This document shows, one piece after another, positions 18,055 to 26,223 of a stretch of 64,000 nt of DNA. The first letter of the stretch is position 1, and each line of letters starts with the position of its first letter. The stretch comes from Sphingomonas_D zeicaulis. Its GTDB lineage: Bacteria; Pseudomonadota; Alphaproteobacteria; Sphingomonadales; Sphingomonadaceae. The stretch is taken from positions 90,515-154,514 of the forward strand of contig NZ_JBNPXQ010000012.1 of assembly GCF_050433225.1 (NCBI RefSeq), given 5' to 3'. A program made the translations under genes and the position numbers. A model generated the notes under the pieces. That model searched no databases, was not told the DNA's origin, and saw nothing but the letters and a program-made list of their open reading frames with translations.

Positions 18055-18476
18055 TGGCACGTTTTCTGATTGTCGAAGCCCGCTTTTACGACCACCTCAA
18101 CGACCTGCTGCTCGAAGGCGCGCGCACCGCGCTCGAGGATGCCGGCCATTCGCACGAGACGGTGACCGTTCCCGGCGCGCTCGAGATCCCGGCCGCGGTA
18201 GCGCTGGCCGCGGAAACTGGCCGCTATGACGGCTTCGTCGCGATCGGCGTGGTGATCCGCGGCGAGACCTATCATTTCGAAGTCGTCTCCAACGAAAGCG
18301 CACGCGGGCTGATGGCGCTGACGATGGACGGCATCCCGATCGGCAACGGCATTCTGACGGTGGAGAATGAGGCGCAGGCGCTCACCCGCGCCAAGCGCAC
18401 CGAAAAGGACAAGGGTGGCGAGGCCGCCAAGGCCGCGGTCGCAATGCTGGAACTGAAGGGCCGGTTCGGGGGCTGA
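18054..18476 (+). CDS. ribH: 6,7-dimethyl-8-ribityllumazine synthase
   Basis: Joins the ribityl pyrimidine and dihydroxybutanone phosphate to form lumazine; icosahedral or decameric enzyme. The 140-aa product shows MARFLIVEARFYDHLNDLLLEGA, PGALEIPAAVALAAE and the catalytic-loop region AIGVVIRGETYHFEVVSNES (quoted as landmarks), where the usual GETxHF motif is GETYHF. ATG at 18054 overlaps the ribBX stop. Last gene of the riboflavin operon; a strong stem-loop follows. Confidence 0.95.
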   Translation: MARFLIVEARFYDHLNDLLLEGARTALEDAGHSHETVTVPGALEIPAAVALAAETGRYDGFVAIGVVIRGETYHFEVVSNESARGLMALTMDGIPIGNGILTVENEAQALTRAKRTEKDKGGEAAKAAVAMLELKGRFGG

Positions 18477-18501
18477 GCCCCCCGCCGCAACGGCAAGACA
18501 T

Positions 18502-18528
18502 TCGAGCGTCGGCCCGGCCGACGCTCGA
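18502..18528. terminator. Stem-loop between ribH and sspB
   Basis: Perfect 12-bp stem TCGAGCGTCGGC / GCCGACGCTCGA with a 3-nt CCG loop, in the 56-nt gap between two convergent genes. There is no long T-run on the plus strand (CTGCTTATTTC follows), so it may work with factor help or as a transcript-end stabiliser. Confidence 0.75.
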
Positions 18529-18532
18529 CTGC

Positions 18533-19012
18533 TTATTTCTTCCGCCCGAAATCCACGGTGACGACGTTGGAGCCGTCCTCGCTGGTGATCGCCACTGCGT
18601 CGTTCTGCGGCGCATCGGGCGCGTCGTCGATATCGTCGGCGGCCTGCGCCTGGAACTGCAGCGCGAAATTCACCGCCGGATCGACGAAGCCGGTGACCGC
18701 TGCGAACGGGATCAGCAGCTTGGCCGGCATCTGGTTGAAGCTCAGCCCCACTTCGAATCGGTCCTCGCTGACGCGCAGATCCCAGAACTTGTTCTGGAGC
18801 ACGATCGTCATCTCGTCGGGGAAGCGTTCCAGCAGATGCTTGGGAATCTCCACGCCGATGCCGCGCGTCTTGAAGGTGATGTAGAAATGGTGGGCGCCGG
18901 GCAGGCCGCCCTCGGCTTCCACCTGGCCAAGCACGCGGCCGACCACGGCGCGGAGGGCCTCCTGCACGATTTCGTCGTACGGGATCAGGCTGTCGGGCGG
19001 GGTGTCAGTCAT
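18533..19012 (-). CDS. sspB: SspB-family ClpXP adaptor
   Basis: Delivers ssrA-tagged and other substrates to the ClpXP protease. The 159-aa protein has the SspB core (HFYITFKTRGIGVEIPKHLL, MTIVLQNKFWDL, RFEVGLSFNQMPAKLLIPFAA), an acidic flexible linker (ADDIDDAPDAPQNDA) and a C-terminal hydrophobic-basic tip (VVTVDFGRKK) that resembles the ClpX-docking tail of alphaproteobacterial SspB. Monocistronic, convergent with ribH and divergent from hisB, whose start is 81 nt away. Confidence 0.93.
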   Translation of the reverse strand: MTDTPPDSLIPYDEIVQEALRAVVGRVLGQVEAEGGLPGAHHFYITFKTRGIGVEIPKHLLERFPDEMTIVLQNKFWDLRVSEDRFEVGLSFNQMPAKLLIPFAAVTGFVDPAVNFALQFQAQAADDIDDAPDAPQNDAVAITSEDGSNVVTVDFGRKK

Positions 19013-19092
19013 CGGGGCGACTCGTGACGTGTGTGACGCCGGGGGTCAAGATGCGTTGCGCCATCCTTGTCGATCGCTATAGGCCCTTCGCC

Positions 19093-19701
19093 ATGAGGAC
19101 GGGCTCGGTTCAGCGCAGCACAAAGGAAACGTCGATCGCGGTCGAGCTCAATCTCGACGGCACCGGCGTCTATGAAATCGCGACAGGCATTGGCTTTCTC
19201 GACCATATGCTCGAGCAGCTTTCGCGCCATTCGCTGATCGATATCAAGCTGAAGGCCGAGGGCGACCTTCATATCGACCAGCATCACACCACCGAAGATA
19301 GCGGCATCGCGATCGGCGAGGCGTTCAGCCAGGCGCTGGGCGACCGCAAGGGGATCACCCGCTACGGCACCGCCTATGCGCCGATGGACGAAACGCTGAC
19401 CCGAGTCGCGGTCGACATTTCCGGCCGCCCCTATCTCGTTTGGAAGACCGAGTTCAGCCAGCCGCGCCTCGGCGAGATGGATTGCGAGCTGTTCGAGCAC
19501 TGGTTCCACAGCTTCGCGGGTTCGGCGGGCGTCACGCTTCATTGCGAGACGCTGTACGGGCGCAACAATCACCATATCGTCGAAAGCGCGTTCAAGGCGC
19601 TGGCGCGGGCGCTGCGCCAGGCGGTGGAGATCGATCCGCGCAAGGCCGATTCGATTCCCTCCACCAAAGGCGTGCTGGGGGGCGCGGCGAGCGGTGGCTG
19701 A
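19093..19701 (+). CDS. hisB: Imidazoleglycerol-phosphate dehydratase
   Basis: Sixth step of histidine synthesis, giving imidazole-acetol phosphate. The 202-aa monofunctional enzyme carries the two metal-binding repeats GFLDHMLEQLSRHS with HHTTEDSGIAIGEA, and HWFHSFAGSAG with NNHHIVESAFKALARAL. Start chosen at MRTGSVQRSTKETS, where family members begin; the open frame back to 19024 adds no conserved residues. First gene of hisB-hisH-hisA-hisF-hisE; it overlaps hisH by 8 nt. Confidence 0.95.
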   Translation: MRTGSVQRSTKETSIAVELNLDGTGVYEIATGIGFLDHMLEQLSRHSLIDIKLKAEGDLHIDQHHTTEDSGIAIGEAFSQALGDRKGITRYGTAYAPMDETLTRVAVDISGRPYLVWKTEFSQPRLGEMDCELFEHWFHSFAGSAGVTLHCETLYGRNNHHIVESAFKALARALRQAVEIDPRKADSIPSTKGVLGGAASGG

Positions 19702-20305
19702 TCGCGTCGCGCTGATCGACTATGGGGCGGGCAATCTTCACTCCGTCCACAACGCCCTGAAGGCGGCGGGCGCTACCGATATCGCCGTCACCGCCGATCC
19801 CGACCTGGTCCGCACCGCCGACCGCATCGTCCTCCCAGGCGTCGGCGCCTTCGCGCATTGCCGCGACTCGCTGTGGGCGATCCCCGGCATGGTCGAGGCG
19901 CTGGACCAGGCGGTGCGCGGCGTTGGCCGGCCGTTCCTCGGTATCTGCGTCGGCATGCAATTGCTCGCGGAAACCGGTGAGGAGCATGGCAGCCATGCCG
20001 GGCTCGGCTGGATCCCCGGCACCGTCGCGCTGCTGACGCCTCAGGATGCGGCGCTCAAGGTGCCGCACATGGGCTGGAACGACGTGACGCCCACCGCCGA
20101 TCACCCGCTGATCGCGGCGGGCGAGGCCTATTTCCTCCATTCCTACGCCTTCGCCGGCGCCGACGTGCTGGCGCGGACCGACCATGGCGGCCCCGTGACC
20201 GCCGCGATCGGCCGCGACACGATCGTCGGCGTCCAGTTCCACCCCGAGAAGAGCCAGGCCTATGGCCTCGCCTTCCTCAAGCGTTTCCTGGATTGGCGGC
20301 CATGA
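19694..20305 (+). CDS. hisH: Imidazole glycerol phosphate synthase, glutaminase subunit
   Basis: Supplies ammonia from glutamine to HisF in the fifth step of histidine synthesis. The 203-aa class I amidotransferase has GAGNLHSV at the N-terminus, the nucleophile elbow GICVGMQLL (Cys near residue 86) and the His/Glu dyad in FHPEKSQ near the end. GTG start at 19694, overlapping hisB by 8 nt; its stop overlaps hisA by 4 nt. Confidence 0.95.
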   Translation: MADRVALIDYGAGNLHSVHNALKAAGATDIAVTADPDLVRTADRIVLPGVGAFAHCRDSLWAIPGMVEALDQAVRGVGRPFLGICVGMQLLAETGEEHGSHAGLGWIPGTVALLTPQDAALKVPHMGWNDVTPTADHPLIAAGEAYFLHSYAFAGADVLARTDHGGPVTAAIGRDTIVGVQFHPEKSQAYGLAFLKRFLDWRP

Positions 20306-21030
20306 GCCTGATCATTTTCCCCGCGATCGACCTCAAGGGCGGACAGGTCGTCCGCCTTGCGGAGGGCGATATGGACCGCGCCACCGTTTATGGTGACGAT
20401 CCCGCGGCGCAGGCGCACGCCTTTGCCGCGCAAGGTGCGGATCATCTCCATGTCGTCGATCTCGACGGCGCCTTCGCCGGCCGCGCCGTCAATGCCGGCG
20501 CGGTGGAATCGATCGTTGCGGCCTTCCCCGGCAAGGTGCAGCTCGGCGGCGGGATTCGGGATATGGCCGCGGCGGATCGCTGGTTCGGCCTCGGCGTTGC
20601 ACGGATCGTGATCGGCACCGCGGCACTGGAGGATCCCGATTTCGTGCGCAGCGCAGCGCGCTCCTTTCCGGGCGCGGTCGTCGTCGCGGTCGATGCGCGC
20701 GACGGGCTGGTCGCGACGCGCGGCTGGGCCGATGTCTCCACCGTCCGCGTCGAGGAAATGGCGCAGCGCTTCGAGGATGCCGGGGTCGCCGCGCTGCTCT
20801 TCACCGATGTCGGCCGTGACGGGCTGCTCAAGGGCTGCAACGTCAAGGCGACGGTCGACCTCGCGCTGGCGAGCAGCATACCCGTGATCGCCAGCGGCGG
20901 AGTCGCCGGGATCGAGGATATCCGCTTGCTGGCGCTCCACGCGGCGGATGGCATCGAGGGCGTGATCACCGGCCGGGCGCTCTATGACGGGCGGCTGGAC
21001 CTCGGCACCGCGCTGATGGCGGCGGCATAA
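20302..21030 (+). CDS. hisA: ProFAR isomerase
   Basis: Fourth step of histidine synthesis, an Amadori rearrangement on a beta/alpha barrel. The 242-aa product begins IIFPAIDLKGGQVVRLAEGD with the catalytic Asp of the first strand, and holds the second catalytic Asp in FTDVGRDG; phosphate-binding loops are QLGGGIRD and IASGGVAG. Start at 20302 overlaps the hisH stop (ATGA). Eight nucleotides separate it from hisF. Confidence 0.95.
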   Translation: MSLIIFPAIDLKGGQVVRLAEGDMDRATVYGDDPAAQAHAFAAQGADHLHVVDLDGAFAGRAVNAGAVESIVAAFPGKVQLGGGIRDMAAADRWFGLGVARIVIGTAALEDPDFVRSAARSFPGAVVVAVDARDGLVATRGWADVSTVRVEEMAQRFEDAGVAALLFTDVGRDGLLKGCNVKATVDLALASSIPVIASGGVAGIEDIRLLALHAADGIEGVITGRALYDGRLDLGTALMAAA

Positions 21031-21037
21031 TCCGGCG

Positions 21038-21808
21038 ATGACCGTCCGCGCGCGCGTCATCCCCTGCCTCGACGTCGCCAATGGCCGCGTCGTCAAGGGC
21101 GTCAACTTCGTCGATCTCGCCGATGCCGGCGATCCGGTGGAGCAGGCCCAGGCCTATGACGCCGCGGGCGCCGACGAACTCTGCTTCCTCGACATCACCG
21201 CCAGCCATGAGGCGCGCGGCACCATCCTTGACGTCGTCCGGCGCACCGCCGCGGTCTGCTTCATGCCGCTGACCGTCGGCGGCGGCGTACGTTCCGCCGA
21301 GGATGCGCGCGCGCTGCTGCTCGCGGGTGCGGACAAGGTCGCGGTCAACAGCGCCGCGGTCGCCCGGCCCGAACTGGTCGACGACATCGCGCAGCGCTTC
21401 GGCAGCCAGTGCGTCGTCGGCTCGGTCGACGCGCGGCGCACGGGCGATGGCTGGGAAGTGTTCACCCATGGCGGCCGCCGCGCGACCGGGATCGACGCGA
21501 TCGCCCACGCCGTCCGCCTCGCGGAACTGGGCGCGGGCGAACTGCTCGTCACCTCGATGGACCGCGACGGCACGCGCGACGGCTATGATCTCGAGTTGAT
21601 CCGCACGATTGCCGACCGCGTCTCGGTGCCTGTCGTCGCCAGCGGCGGCGTCGGCTCGCTCGATCATCTCGTCGAGGGCGTGCGCGAAGGCCATGCCAGC
21701 GCGGTGCTTGCCGCCTCGATCTTCCACTTCGGCCAGGCCAGTATCGCCGATGCCCATCGCGCGATGGCGGCGGCGGGCGTACCGGTGCGCCGGACGGTCA
21801 CGGGCTGA
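21038..21808 (+). CDS. hisF: Imidazole glycerol phosphate synthase, cyclase subunit
   Basis: Cyclase half of the HisHF complex, using ammonia from HisH to form IGP and AICAR. The 256-aa barrel has RVIPCLDVANGRVVKGVNF with the first catalytic Asp, TSMDRDGTRDGYDLEL with the second, and phosphate loops VGGGVRS and VVASGGVGS. Paralogous to the adjacent hisA. Five nucleotides separate its stop from hisE. Confidence 0.96.
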   Translation: MTVRARVIPCLDVANGRVVKGVNFVDLADAGDPVEQAQAYDAAGADELCFLDITASHEARGTILDVVRRTAAVCFMPLTVGGGVRSAEDARALLLAGADKVAVNSAAVARPELVDDIAQRFGSQCVVGSVDARRTGDGWEVFTHGGRRATGIDAIAHAVRLAELGAGELLVTSMDRDGTRDGYDLELIRTIADRVSVPVVASGGVGSLDHLVEGVREGHASAVLAASIFHFGQASIADAHRAMAAAGVPVRRTVTG

Positions 21809-21813
21809 GCGCG

Positions 21814-22134
21814 ATGAGCGACACGATCGACCGGCTGACCCGCATCATTGCCGAGCGCCGCTGCGCCGATCCCTCGACCTCCTATGTCGCCAAACTGACA
21901 GCGCGCGGCCGCGCCAAGATCGCGCAGAAGGTAGGCGAGGAAGCGGTGGAAACGGTGATCGCGGCGATGGCCGGGGACCGCGCGGAGGCAACGTCCGAAG
22001 CCGCCGACCTCCTTTTCCACCTCGCCATCTTGCTGGCGGACATGGATCTCAGCTTCGCCGACATATTTGCCGAACTCGACCGCCGCGATGGCGTGTCGGG
22101 CTTGGCGGAGAAGGCCGCGCGCCCACCGGAATAA
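21814..22134 (+). CDS. hisE: Phosphoribosyl-ATP pyrophosphatase
   Basis: Second step of histidine synthesis, hydrolysing PR-ATP to PR-AMP. A 106-aa all-alpha MazG-like protein with the metal-binding pattern KVGEEAVETVIAA and EAADLLFHLAILLAD. It is a stand-alone hisE; hisI is not in this cluster or window. Last his gene here; the HIT-family gene follows after 20 nt. Confidence 0.94.
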   Translation: MSDTIDRLTRIIAERRCADPSTSYVAKLTARGRAKIAQKVGEEAVETVIAAMAGDRAEATSEAADLLFHLAILLADMDLSFADIFAELDRRDGVSGLAEKAARPPE

Positions 22135-22154
22135 TCGCGAGAGGATGCAGGACG

Positions 22155-22532
22155 ATGCCGATCGACGCCACCTTGCCCTATGACGACAGCAATATCTTCG
22201 CGCGCATCCTGCGCCGCGAGATCCCCTGCACCAAGGTGTACGAGGATGATTATGCACTGGCGTTCAACGACATCAATCCGCAGGCGCCGCACCACGTCCT
22301 CGTGATTCCCACCGGCCGCTACGTCTCGTGGGACGATTTCAGCGCCAATGCGTCCGACGCCGAGATCAGCGGCTTTATCCGCGCGGTCGGCGCGGTCGCG
22401 AGGGCGGCGGGGCTGGTCGAGCCAGGCTATCGCTTGCTCGCCAATGTCGGTGGTGACGCGCACCAGGAAGTGCCGCACCTCCACGTCCACATCTTCGGCG
22501 GCCGCCCCCTCGGCCCGATGCTGGCACGGTAA
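22155..22532 (+). CDS. HIT-family (HINT-like) nucleotide hydrolase
   Basis: A 125-aa histidine-triad protein, predicted purine-nucleoside phosphoramidate hydrolase in the cytoplasm. The triad HLHVHIFGG is at the C-terminus, and the FARILRREIPCTKVYEDD start plus APHHVLVIPTG are the usual HINT landmarks. Start at 22155 after AGGATGCAGGA; a long upstream open frame overlapping hisF and hisE is spurious. Placing a HIT gene after hisE is common in alphaproteobacteria. A weak CCCGC/GCGGG hairpin follows at 22541-22552. Confidence 0.93.
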   Translation: MPIDATLPYDDSNIFARILRREIPCTKVYEDDYALAFNDINPQAPHHVLVIPTGRYVSWDDFSANASDAEISGFIRAVGAVARAAGLVEPGYRLLANVGGDAHQEVPHLHVHIFGGRPLGPMLAR

Positions 22533-22556
22533 ATCCCCCTCCCGCGAGCGGGGAAG

Positions 22557-23174
22557 CTACGCGAACGCCGCCGCCGATTTCAGCCGCGTGTAGGCCGCGA
22601 TCACTTCGCCCAACTGCCGTTCATGGCTTCGATCCCCACCATTGCGGTCGGGGTGATAGCGCCGCACCAGATCGGCGTAGCGCTGGCGCAGCGCGCGGCG
22701 GTCTGCATCGTGCTCCAGGCCCAGTGTCTTGAGGTCACGGCGATTCTCGCCCGAGAGCGGGCGGCCGTCAGCGCGATCCGGCTCGGGCGCGGCGCGGCGG
22801 AAGCGGGCGCCGATGGCATCGAGTGGATCCGAGAAATCGGCCCATCGCGGCGGACGGTCCGCACCGCCATTGGCGGAAAAGGCACGCGTCTCGCGTTCCC
22901 AGCCGCCGAACGGCGTCTGCGCGTCTGCGATCTCCTCCGGGCTCATCCCCGCGAAGAAATTGTAGCTCGCGTTGAAGGCGCGGACATGGTCGAGGCACAG
23001 CCAGCGATAGGCGCCGGGGCCATCGAAGCCTGAGGTCGATCCGCCCTCGGGCGGCGCGCGGAATTCGCCCGGCTGCTCACAGCCGGGTGCCGCGCAGCCA
23101 TGCGCGTTGCCGCCCACCCGTCCATGAAAACGGGCGTTGGGCCTATCTTTCCTGATGCGTTCGCGTTCCGCCAC
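22557..23174 (-). CDS. J-domain protein with N-terminal Cys-containing region
   Basis: A 205-aa protein ending in a J domain (DLKTLGLEHDADRRALRQRY, HPD in YHPDRNGG, residues about 145-200) that should stimulate a DnaK-type chaperone. The N-terminal half carries CAAPGC and, 30 residues on, YRWLCLDHVRAFNASYNFFAGM, which together could bind a zinc ion (CxxxxC plus CxxH); this architecture recurs in alphaproteobacteria. Start chosen as GTG at 23174 because GGGGAG lies 7 nt upstream; the open frame continues to 24182 but overlaps bolA and the GST gene. Divergent from bolA, with 40 nt between starts. Confidence 0.85.
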   Translation of the reverse strand: MAERERIRKDRPNARFHGRVGGNAHGCAAPGCEQPGEFRAPPEGGSTSGFDGPGAYRWLCLDHVRAFNASYNFFAGMSPEEIADAQTPFGGWERETRAFSANGGADRPPRWADFSDPLDAIGARFRRAAPEPDRADGRPLSGENRRDLKTLGLEHDADRRALRQRYADLVRRYHPDRNGGDRSHERQLGEVIAAYTRLKSAAAFA

Positions 23175-23214
23175 CGCGGCTCCCCAAATCGTGCAAACCC
23201 CGTATATAGGGTGG

Positions 23215-23505
23215 ATGGAGAGTGAACCCAAAGGCCCAGTCGCCGCCGAGATCGAGGCGCGGCTTATCGCAGCACTGTCGCCCACCCGTTTGGCGGTGAT
23301 CGACGACAGCGACAAACATCGCGGCCATGCCGGGCATGACGCCCGCGGCGAATCGCATTTCACCGTCGAGATCGAAGCGGAGGCCTTTGCCGGGCAGAAC
23401 CGCGTCGGGCGCCAACGGCTGGTCAACCGCGCGCTTGCCGAACTGCTGACGGAGCGTGTCCATGCGCTGGCGATTCGCGCCACCGCCCCCGGCGAGGCGG
23501 CATGA
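23215..23505 (+). CDS. BolA-family protein
   Basis: Small BolA-like protein of 96 aa; the family works with monothiol glutaredoxins in iron-sulfur and redox regulation. Landmarks are PVAAEIEARLIAALSPTRLAVIDDS, then HFTVEIEAEAF and the helix RVGRQRLVNRALAELL with the final HALAIRATAP strand. It keeps the conserved His of the HxG-type region (HRGHAGHD). ATG at 23215; its end overlaps the GST start by 4 nt, so bolA-GST-hydrolase reads as one operon. Confidence 0.9.
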   Translation: MESEPKGPVAAEIEARLIAALSPTRLAVIDDSDKHRGHAGHDARGESHFTVEIEAEAFAGQNRVGRQRLVNRALAELLTERVHALAIRATAPGEAA

Positions 23506-24209
23506 TCTACCGGCTGTGGTACTGGCCCTCGATCCCGGGACGCGGCGAATTCGTGCGTTTGCCGCTGGAAGCCGCCGGCATCGCCTACGAGGATTGCGCG
23601 CGCGAACAGGGCGTCAGCGCGATGATCGCCGACATGGGATCGCGCAAGCGGCGCGGCCCCTTTGCCCCGCCCTATCTGGTGCTGCCGGACGATCGCGCGA
23701 TCGCGCAGACCAGCAACATCCTGCTCTATCTGGGCGAAGCCCATGATCTCGCGCCCGCGGATCCGGCGGACCGGCTGTGGGTGCATCAGGTGCAGCTCAC
23801 CGTCGCGGACATGATCGCCGAGGTGCACCAGGCGCATCATCCCGTCGGCGTCGGCGCCTATTATGAGCAGCAGAAAAGCGAGGCTGCGCGCTTCGCCACG
23901 GAATTCCGCGCGCAGCGCATGCCCAAATATCTTGGCTGGTTCGAAAAGGCGCTGGGCGAGGCGGAGTGGTTCGGCGGCGCGACATGGAGCTACGCCGACT
24001 GCTCGTTGTTCCAACTCATCGAGGGGCTGCGCTACATGTTTCCCGATCGCATGATGGCGCTGGAGCCCCGCATTCCGGCGCTGATCGCGCTGCACGATCG
24101 CGTCGCCGAACTGCCCGGCGTCGCCGCCTATGGCGAGAGCAAGCGCCGAACGCAGTTCAATGAGGACGGCATCTTCCGGCACTATCCCGAACTGGACGGC
24201 GCCGAATGA
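23502..24209 (+). CDS. Glutathione S-transferase family protein
   Basis: A 235-aa GST-like cytosolic protein. The thioredoxin-like N-terminus (LWYWPSIPGRGEFVRLPLEAAG) leads to the conserved cis-Pro/Ser region PPYLVLPDDRAIAQTSNILLYLG that binds glutathione; the alpha-helical C-terminal domain spans about residues 95-225. The N-terminal active residue would be Tyr7 or Ser10; class not assigned, though the PGRGE motif resembles sigma-like types. It overlaps bolA upstream and the hydrolase downstream by 4 nt each. Confidence 0.88.
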   Translation: MIYRLWYWPSIPGRGEFVRLPLEAAGIAYEDCAREQGVSAMIADMGSRKRRGPFAPPYLVLPDDRAIAQTSNILLYLGEAHDLAPADPADRLWVHQVQLTVADMIAEVHQAHHPVGVGAYYEQQKSEAARFATEFRAQRMPKYLGWFEKALGEAEWFGGATWSYADCSLFQLIEGLRYMFPDRMMALEPRIPALIALHDRVAELPGVAAYGESKRRTQFNEDGIFRHYPELDGAE

Positions 24210-25117
24210 CGGCGGCCATCCCGGGCATCACGCTCAACCGCGTCGCCTTGCCGACCGGCGTCGAACTGGAGGTCGCGACCGGTGGCGATCCGTCGAACCC
24301 GGCGATCATCTTCCTCCACGGATTCCCCGAGTCGCATCGCACCTGGCGCAGGATTCTGCCGGATCTTGCGCGCGACCATCATGTCATCGCCCCCGACCAG
24401 CGCGGCTTCGGCGGCTCCTCCAAGCCGCAGGACGTCGCGGACTACAGCATCGACAAGATCCTGGCGGACCTGATCGCGCTGGCCGACGCCCTGGGCATCG
24501 GCCGCTTCACATTGGTCGGCCATGACTGGGGCGGTGCCGTCGCCTGGACCGCGGCGCTCGCCCGCCCCGATCGCGTCGCCCGGCTGGTGATCCTCAATGC
24601 GCCGCATCCGCTCGTCTTCCAGCGCTCCCTGATCGAAGACCCCGCGCAGCGCGAGGCGAGCCAATATATCCGTCTGTTCCGCACGCCGGGCATCGAGGCG
24701 CAGTTCGAACGCGCCGGCGTCGAAACCTTTTTCGATCGCGTCTTCGCGATGCACGCCGCCCCGGAAACCATCGGCGACGAGCGTCAGGTCTATCTCGACC
24801 AATGGGCCCAGCCCGGCGCGATGACCGCGATGCTCAATTGGTATCGCGCGTCGCAGATCGTGGTGCCGGCGATCGGTGCCGATGCCGACCGCCCTGACTG
24901 GATCGACCGCCCCTTCCCGGTGCTGCGCATGCCGGTGTTGGTGATCTGGGCGCTGGGCGACCGCGCGCTGCTCCCCTGCCAGATCCAGGGATTGCCGCCG
25001 CTGGTGGAGGATCTCGGCGTGATCACGGTGCAGGGCGGCCATTTCGTCCCGTGGGAACGGCCCGACGCGGTGATCGAGGCGCTGCGGGACTGGCTGGGGA
25101 GTGGCGAGGCGGAGTGA
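24206..25117 (+). CDS. Alpha/beta hydrolase, epoxide-hydrolase/dehalogenase type
   Basis: A 303-aa alpha/beta hydrolase with the oxyanion-hole motif FLHGFPES (His39), nucleophile elbow GHDWGG with Asp107 in place of Ser, and the catalytic His near residue 282 in GGHFVPWE. An Asp nucleophile indicates epoxide hydrolase or haloacid/haloalkane dehalogenase chemistry through an alkyl-enzyme ester. DQRGFGGSSKP is typical of this group. Coupled to the GST gene by a 4-nt overlap, which suggests detoxification of electrophiles. Exact substrate unknown. Confidence 0.88.
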   Translation: MTAAIPGITLNRVALPTGVELEVATGGDPSNPAIIFLHGFPESHRTWRRILPDLARDHHVIAPDQRGFGGSSKPQDVADYSIDKILADLIALADALGIGRFTLVGHDWGGAVAWTAALARPDRVARLVILNAPHPLVFQRSLIEDPAQREASQYIRLFRTPGIEAQFERAGVETFFDRVFAMHAAPETIGDERQVYLDQWAQPGAMTAMLNWYRASQIVVPAIGADADRPDWIDRPFPVLRMPVLVIWALGDRALLPCQIQGLPPLVEDLGVITVQGGHFVPWERPDAVIEALRDWLGSGEAE

Positions 25118-25127
25118 TTTCCGGCCC

Positions 25128-26177
25128 TCAGCCGCCCAGCCACTCCAGCCAGAAACCATGTGCATGCGCGTGCCCCAGCAGCACCGGTGCGCCGTCCCCC
25201 GGCCATGATCGCACCACCAGATCGTGCCGGTTGAGCGTGCGATCCGCCTCCAGCGTCACCCAGCCCAGCGGCCGGTCCGCGGTCGCCTTCGCGCCCCCCG
25301 CCGCCATCGCCGCCGCGATCCGCGCCTGCCCGTCCGCCGGCAGATATTGCCAGACGATCGAATGCATCAGCACCCGCATCGTGCCGGTCGCCTGCGGCCG
25401 GGCGAGCGCGGCCTCCACCCAGTCGGCGGCATCGCCCTGGACGAGGTCGACCGGCCGCTCCCGGATCATGCCGATCGCCCGCGAAACGCGGTCGAAGCGG
25501 ATGCGGTGGTCGGCCCAAATATAGGCGAGCAGCCGGCGTTCGGCGCCCGGCGCGGTCGCATCGATCGGGCGGATGTCGACACCGCGGGCCGAATCGACGC
25601 GCACATCGGCCGCGGGCGGCGGCGACCCGCGCCAGTCCGGGCGGATCAGCACCGGCGATCCCGCCGGCCCTGCGCGCACGCCGCCGAGGTCGAAGGCGAA
25701 GCGATCGATCAACAGGTTCAGCCCGGCGCTCGACCCGATCTCCAGCAGTTCGAAAGGCAGGCCGAAGCGCGCGGCGAGCACAAGCAGGCCCGACATCAAA
25801 CCGGCGGAGCGCCCCGGTTCGTTGGTCTGCGGTGGGCTGTCCAGCCAGGCGGTCAGTTCGGCATCATGGGCGTGCACTATAGTGCACAGGGCAGACCCAA
25901 GCTGTGCAGTTTCCTGCACCACCCCCGCGAACAGCGCATCCAACGCCGGCGCGCGACCATCGCGCCACAAGGCATGGAAGCCCGCGACAGCGCGCAATGC
26001 AAGCCCATCCGCGATCGGCGCGCCCGCCCAGCCGAGAATCGCCCGGCCGAATTGGCTGCTGTCTTCGATGGCGAGGGCAATGCCGCGGCACAGGCGCGCC
26101 GTGATCGGCGCGTCGTTGGCGTCACAATATTGCGCCTGAACCTCGAAGGCCGCACGATTCGCGTGTTCGTCTGCCAT
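25128..26177 (-). CDS. DUF2332 family protein
   Basis: A 349-aa cytoplasmic protein of the DUF2332 family, function unknown. Family landmarks are the N-terminal helical bundle (AFEVQAQYCDANDAPITARL), FELLEIGSSAGLNLLIDRF near the middle, which resembles a nucleotide/SAM-binding glycine loop, and VLMHSIVWQYLP. The fold resembles a methyltransferase, but this is inference. Start chosen at MADEHANRAAF (26177) as in relatives; an ATG at 26224 would abut hisG. Convergent with the hydrolase (10-nt gap) and divergent from hisG (46-nt gap). Confidence 0.85.
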   Translation of the reverse strand: MADEHANRAAFEVQAQYCDANDAPITARLCRGIALAIEDSSQFGRAILGWAGAPIADGLALRAVAGFHALWRDGRAPALDALFAGVVQETAQLGSALCTIVHAHDAELTAWLDSPPQTNEPGRSAGLMSGLLVLAARFGLPFELLEIGSSAGLNLLIDRFAFDLGGVRAGPAGSPVLIRPDWRGSPPPAADVRVDSARGVDIRPIDATAPGAERRLLAYIWADHRIRFDRVSRAIGMIRERPVDLVQGDAADWVEAALARPQATGTMRVLMHSIVWQYLPADGQARIAAAMAAGGAKATADRPLGWVTLEADRTLNRHDLVVRSWPGDGAPVLLGHAHAHGFWLEWLGG

Positions 26178-26223
26178 GGCCTCGGTTGCACATGGGGAGC
26201 CCCCCAAGTAAAGCGCCGCGATC

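Noticed and set aside
22557..24182. 541-aa version of the J-domain protein
   Set aside because: The extra 336 residues are antisense to bolA and GST; a GTG with a strong ribosome site at 23174 fits better.
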